Below, piece by piece: positions 63,101 through 64,000 of a DNA stretch of 64,000 bases. Position numbers and translations under genes: made by a program. Within the stretch, counting starts at the first letter, position 1; every line of letters begins with the position of its first letter. This stretch comes from Paralichthys olivaceus (Eukaryota > Chordata > Actinopteri > Pleuronectiformes > Paralichthyidae): the NCBI RefSeq assembly GCF_024713975.1, contig NC_091098.1, positions 11,070,816-11,134,815 on the forward strand, in the 5' to 3' direction. The notes beneath the pieces were generated by a model. It saw only the letters and a list, made by a program, of their open reading frames with translations. It was not told the DNA's origin and did not search any database.

Positions 63101-64000
63101 CTGTTCATGTGCAATCCATTCACTGTTCACATGTTCACACTGCATATACTTTTTATATGTATAAACACTACAATTACATATCTTTACACTGTATATACTA
63201 GTTTAATTACATTCATATTTTTCTACATATTTTTAATATTCCTTACACTTAAGTATTGCATATTACTAATTCATTGCTGATGGCTATTTGACTCTTGCTG
63301 CTGTTATACTGCAAATCTTCCCATTGTGGGACTAATAAAGGAATATCTTATCTCACTTTTTTTTGCACCCAAAAGTTCAAATATACCCCATCTACTCTCT
63401 TTAAATAGTAAACAGTTTGAAGGGGTATAATCTTATTATGAAATTTGGAACCAAAAAGAACGTCAGTGTTCAGGAATCTCGAATGTATAACGTACCCGGT
63501 CAGTGTGTAGTGTATATTGACCACAGAGCCTACGTGACCATTGAAGTCAGGGAGGGTGATGAACTCCAACATCCCCTGAATCCAGTCTGTCACTGCGTGT
63601 TTCCCTGAGACACAGCACATGCATGAAGTGTGACTGCAACATGTCTTACATACAGATCATACAGTAAGATTTTGTACTCCTGCTTTACTCTTACAAGATA
63701 AGATAACACGAGATAACATTATTTATTATCCTTTATTAGTCCCACTATGAAAAATAATGTTTACAGTTACCGTGTTTAGCTGAAAAAAGGAAAAAAAGTT
63801 AAAGGAAATAAATAAGTCAATTTATATAATATGAACTCAAGAAACAATACCAAATAGAATTATGTAAAATCATAAACAGTAAAACAATGCCTCTCACTCT
63901 TACACCTTACCATACTGAAGCCCTTTGTTGGTCAGGATGACTTGTATTGCAGGGTTTTCTGCACAGGTGCAGGAGAAGAGTGTGAGAACTGCTGCCACAG
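56762..64000 (-). CDS. BPI/LBP-family lipopolysaccharide-binding protein; 5' end beyond the window
   Basis: Fifteen exons on the minus strand, 5' to 3': 63911-64000 (continues off-window), 63496-63604, 61945-62076, 61110-61265, 60961-61024, 60790-60850, 60145-60236, 59812-59988, 59669-59728, 59246-59413, 58636-58703, 58505-58547, 57791-57851, 56919-56995, 56762-56839. Phases agree throughout and give 477 residues to TAA; BPI and LBP have about 480. The first visible residues (VAAVLTLFSCTCAENPAIQV) are the end of a signal peptide and the start of the N-terminal lipid-binding barrel. SVSCDAQ and EIRICPNVEE hold the cysteine pair matching the BPI C135-C175 disulfide. GEFYSIKTHAEPPFE and LSLGLSDFTVNSVLYGYYSA match the start of the second barrel. 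The family binds bacterial lipopolysaccharide: BPI kills Gram-negative bacteria, LBP transfers LPS to CD14. Which orthologue this is (bpi, lbp or a bpifc-like gene) cannot be settled by eye. The C-terminus (LTDRGFSLQTNRSV) is unlike the mammalian ends. Confidence 0.92.
57242..57608 (-). mobile_element. MITE-like element with terminal inverted repeats, copy 2
   Basis: 367 bp, starting AAAGGTACAGTGTGTAGAAT and ending AATCTTACACACTGGACCTTT (last 20 bases). It is the reverse complement of the 366-bp element at 3908-4273 over its whole length, with a few percent of visible differences. It lies in the BPI/LBP intron between exons 56919-56995 and 57791-57851. Confidence 0.75.
60111..60137. repeat. 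(TG)n microsatellite beside a splice site
   Basis: About 13 TG units (CA on the gene strand), starting 7 bp beyond the donor of the exon at 60145-60236. A shorter TG run lies at 60087-60096. Confidence 0.9.
60350..60680 (+). repeat. LINE (L2-like) reverse-transcriptase 3' remnant
   Basis: At about 60497-60570 the plus strand reads LWKSLPHGLRGFTSVDRIFK in one frame with minor breaks. This resembles the LWNSLP...FK..LKT..F end of L2/CR1-type LINE ORF2. It is inactive and 5'-truncated. Confidence 0.5.
62145..63360. repeat. Cluster of retroposon remnants in a BPI/LBP intron
   Basis: This fills most of the first long intron (62077-63495). It contains an (ATA)-rich stretch at 62145-62172, AAAGTGCTTTACAATAAAGC (62207-62226), GAGATTTAAAAGAAGATGGG (62339-62358), an LWNNLP-type LINE fragment at 62536-62600, AAAATCAATAACTCACAGAT with AACCAGTGAAAGGCAGCAAA (62892-62932), and a LINE tail CCATTGTGGGACTAATAAAG (63322-63341). 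Several insertions appear to be interleaved; the boundaries are approximate. Confidence 0.5.
63690..63775 (-). repeat. LINE-type 3' tail, minus strand
   Basis: AAGATAAGATAACACGAGAT followed by CTTTATTAGTCCCACTATGA is the complement of the tail at 63322-63355 and matches the orientation of the copy near 40050-40110. Confidence 0.5.

Overview
This is animal nuclear DNA, almost certainly from a ray-finned (teleost) fish. Genes are split by GT-AG introns, intergenic DNA is AT-rich with (CA)n, (AT)n and (AAT)n microsatellites, and short interspersed repeats of kinds common in percomorph genomes are dense. There are no operons, CRISPR arrays or bacterial signals. Five protein-coding genes can be read exon by exon. 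In order they are: gnas (minus, first two coding exons only, entering from the left), a complete Piezo mechanosensitive channel (plus, 56 coding exons, 15907-46769), atp5f1e (minus, complete), prelid3b (plus, complete) and a BPI/LBP-family gene (minus, complete except for the start of its signal peptide, which lies beyond the right edge).

Layout. 1-4484 is gnas intron 2. 4485-4557 and 7903-8041 are gnas exons 2 and 1. About 8050-9860 is the GC-rich gnas promoter domain. About 9.9-15.9 kb is intergenic DNA with repeats and no gene I can support. 15907-46769 is piezo. I joined all exons by hand: every intron phase closes, and the sum gives a 2743-residue open frame (2749 with an alternative acceptor), the usual size of vertebrate PIEZO2. 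47478-49266 is atp5f1e including a 3' UTR exon. 50329-53423 is prelid3b, followed by about 2.4 kb of probable 3' UTR. 56762-64000 is the BPI/LBP gene.

The linkage gnas / atp5f1e / prelid3b resembles the GNAS-ATP5F1E-PRELID3B neighbourhood of human 20q13. No Piezo gene lies there in human (PIEZO1 is on 16q, PIEZO2 on 18p). The Piezo gene also mixes PIEZO1-like and PIEZO2-like residues with positions unlike either. It is best read as a third, fish-type Piezo paralogue, and it is the most interesting object in the window. The genes form no pathway: Gs signalling, force sensing, ATP synthase, mitochondrial lipid transfer and innate immunity simply sit side by side. The rest of the interest is in repeats: two inverted copies of a 366-367 bp element 53 kb apart, a 580 bp element with terminal inverted repeats and a possible nested insert, tRNA-derived SINE-like copies, LINE remnants, and a purine tract directly upstream of the gnas start codon.
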